A stretch of DNA of 64,000 bases, from contig CANMMP010000002.1 of assembly GCA_947499125.1 (NCBI GenBank), positions 558,001 to 622,000 on the forward strand. Reading direction: 5' to 3'. The position numbers and the translations under genes are program-made. Positions 62,522 through 64,000 of this stretch are shown here, piece by piece. The DNA comes from an uncultured Pontibacter sp. (lineage in GTDB: Bacteria; Bacteroidota; Bacteroidia; Cytophagales; Hymenobacteraceae). The stretch's first letter is position 1. Every line of letters begins with the position of its first letter. Under the pieces are notes generated by a model. The model worked only from the letters and a program-made list of their open reading frames with translations, was not told the DNA's origin and searched no databases.

Positions 62522-63544
62522 ATGAGAACATCTGAAAAAAATAAACTGTGGTGGTTGGCTGCCGGAGCCGGGGCTATACTTACAGCTCGTGCTATTTACC
62601 GTAATGTAACAGCTTTCGATTTTAACGGAAAGGTAGTGCTGATAACCGGCGGCTCGAGAGGGTTTGGCCTGGTAATGGCCCGCAAACTAGCCAAAGAAGG
62701 TGCACGCCTTGTACTTTGCTCCCGCGATGAGACCGAACTTGAGAATGCCCGCCTGGAGCTTGCAGGTAAGGGAGCCGATGTGCTGGTGATAAAATGCGAC
62801 GTGACCGTTCAGGAGCAGGTTAACGACATGATAACGAATGTGCTGAATGAGTTCGGTCCGATCGATGTGCTGATAAACAATGCCGGAGTGATACATGCCG
62901 GGCCTGTTACCGAAATGACGACAGAAGACTTTAAAGATGCCATTGACACGCACTTCTGGGGTCCTGTATATACTATATTAGCTGTTTTGCCTTCCATGAA
63001 AGCACGCCGGCAGGGGCGTATACTTAATGTGGCATCTATAGGAGGTAAAATAAGTGTGCCGCATTTGGTACCTTACAGCGCCAGTAAGTTTGCATTAGTT
63101 GGTCTGTCGGAGGGCTTGCGTTCTGAGCTGGATAAGTATAATATTACAGTAACTACGGCTAACCCCGGCCTGATGCGTACCGGAAGTCCGCGACATGCTT
63201 TTATAAAAGGGCAGCATAAAAAAGAATATGCTTTGTTCAAGATCCTGGATTCAAGCCGGTTGACATCTAACAGCGCCGAAGCCACTGCCGATTCTGTTTT
63301 AGATGCCCTGCGGCACGGGGATGCTGAAGTTACGACCACTTTCCCGGCTTTGCTGGGCGAGTTTGTGCATGGTATATCGCCGGCGCTTATTACGGCTGCT
63401 TTCGGGTTGATAAACCGCATTCTCCCTGACGAAGGTGGAATAGGAAAACGAAGAGCAAAAGGATATGCCAGCGAGACCAATTTATCGATGTCGTGGCTAA
63501 CGGAGCCAAGCCAGGAGGCTGCACGGCGCAATAACGAACTATAA
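62522..63544 (+). CDS. SDR family oxidoreductase with N-terminal hydrophobic segment
   Basis: 340 residues. NAD(P) site ITGGSRGFGL (40-50), NNAGVIHA, catalytic Ser172 (NVASIGGKIS), Tyr185 and Lys189 (YSASKFA). A short hydrophobic stretch WWLAAGAGAILTARAI before the domain may anchor it. C-terminal extension of ~90 residues beyond the fold. Substrate unknown. The NUDIX gene follows 20 bases later. Confidence 0.9.
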   Translation: MRTSEKNKLWWLAAGAGAILTARAIYRNVTAFDFNGKVVLITGGSRGFGLVMARKLAKEGARLVLCSRDETELENARLELAGKGADVLVIKCDVTVQEQVNDMITNVLNEFGPIDVLINNAGVIHAGPVTEMTTEDFKDAIDTHFWGPVYTILAVLPSMKARRQGRILNVASIGGKISVPHLVPYSASKFALVGLSEGLRSELDKYNITVTTANPGLMRTGSPRHAFIKGQHKKEYALFKILDSSRLTSNSAEATADSVLDALRHGDAEVTTTFPALLGEFVHGISPALITAAFGLINRILPDEGGIGKRRAKGYASETNLSMSWLTEPSQEAARRNNEL

Positions 63545-63564
63545 ACCTAATATCACCCTTACAA

Positions 63565-64000
63565 ATGAAAATAAAGAACAGGCAGAAAGTATACGACGGC
63601 TATTTTAAAATGTATGAGCTGACCGTAGAACAGGATGGCCATACACTTAAACGCGAACAGTTTGACCGTGGAATTGCCGTAGCAGCTTTGGTGCATGATA
63701 CTGAAAAAGACCTTTACATTCTGACAAATCAATTCAGGATAGGATCAGAGTCGGAAATGGTGGAAGTAGTAGCCGGCATGATTGATAAAGGGGAGAGCCC
63801 TGAAACAAGTATAAAACGCGAGATAGAAGAAGAGATCGGTTACCATGTGGATGAACTGAAGCTACTTTATACTTTCTTTTCGTCGCCGGGAGGAACCACT
63901 GAAAAAGTGACCTTATACTTTGCAGAAGTTAGCAGGCAGCAAGGCAATGGAGGCGGCAAAGCCGAAGAGCACGAGAAGATCGAAATAGTGTCGCTTACAA
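63565..64000 (+). CDS. NUDIX hydrolase, 3' end outside window
   Basis: The frame from the ATG at 63565 is open to the window end (145 codons). The NUDIX box Gx5Ex7REUxEExGU is complete: GMIDKGESPETSIKREIEEE then IGY. The preceding QFRIGSESEMVEVVAG resembles ADP-ribose and GDP-mannose pyrophosphatases of the NudK/NudF type. Substrate not certain; family length ~190-200 residues. Confidence 0.9.
   Translation, partial: MKIKNRQKVYDGYFKMYELTVEQDGHTLKREQFDRGIAVAALVHDTEKDLYILTNQFRIGSESEMVEVVAGMIDKGESPETSIKREIEEEIGYHVDELKLLYTFFSSPGGTTEKVTLYFAEVSRQQGNGGGKAEEHEKIEIVSLT

Noticed and set aside
1..64000. Prophage, insertion sequence, integron or conjugative element
   Set aside because: No transposase, integrase, recombinase, phage structural gene or terminal repeat pair was seen; the tRNA at 9719 is not followed by a partial tRNA copy.

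Overview
The window looks like chromosomal DNA from a Cytophagales bacterium (Bacteroidota), probably of the Hymenobacteraceae/Pontibacter type. The reasons are a type IX secretion C-terminal sorting domain, many lipoproteins and beta-barrel outer-membrane proteins, Bacteroidota-type TAnnTTTG -7 boxes, an OmpA/PorT-like protein set and an arsenosugar cluster. This placement is inference from gene content; no rRNA or marker tree was available. I see no prophage, insertion sequence, integrase or CRISPR array, so the window reads as ordinary chromosome with a few accessory islands.

Layout. 1-804: 3' truncated pgk (minus strand). 805-1745: a geneless stretch full of short iterated motifs and palindromes. 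1746-7609: a double-length D-Ala-D-Ala ligase fusion, a PASTA protein, a T9SS cargo protein and a rhodanese. 7709-9641: site-2 protease and HAD phosphatase (minus), then a tRNA with anticodon CAT. 10276-17586: fasciclin lipoprotein, PAS histidine kinase, a palindromic repeat patch, TonB-type receptor, OsmC, a gene broken by one in-frame stop, and HPF. 17675-22335: S1/P1 nuclease, then a seven-gene membrane-protein operon with a winged-helix regulator and a repeated candidate operator. 22492-30002: SDR, DsbA-like, DUF1801, a cation efflux pump facing a two-component system, then SulP transporter and beta-carbonic anhydrase. 30082-36134: porin-like protein, a Ser/Tyr/Gly-rich disordered protein, lipoprotein, topoisomerase III and a glycosyltransferase. 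36230-39816: a duplicated lipoprotein phosphoesterase pair with an outer-membrane partner and small membrane proteins. 39904-43932: aldehyde dehydrogenase and an arsenosugar biosynthesis cluster. 43949-54119: L,D-transpeptidase, DUF2461, a three-gene mannosyl/glycan transferase operon, Bcp peroxidase, ceramidase and MscS channel. 54449-64000: Tex, a tandem pair of outer-membrane proteins, M48-like and M28 peptidases, a small gene behind a textbook sigma-54 promoter, an SDR and a NUDIX gene cut by the window end.

The most unusual signal is not a gene. The heptamers AACTATA and AAGTATA (AASTATA, and reverse complements TATAGTT/TATACTT) recur at several per kb across the whole window, on both strands, inside genes and between them, and they bend codon choice toward otherwise disfavoured codons (ATA, CTA). 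This resembles a highly iterated genomic word such as cyanobacterial HIP1 or a DNA uptake sequence, and I know of no established role for it.
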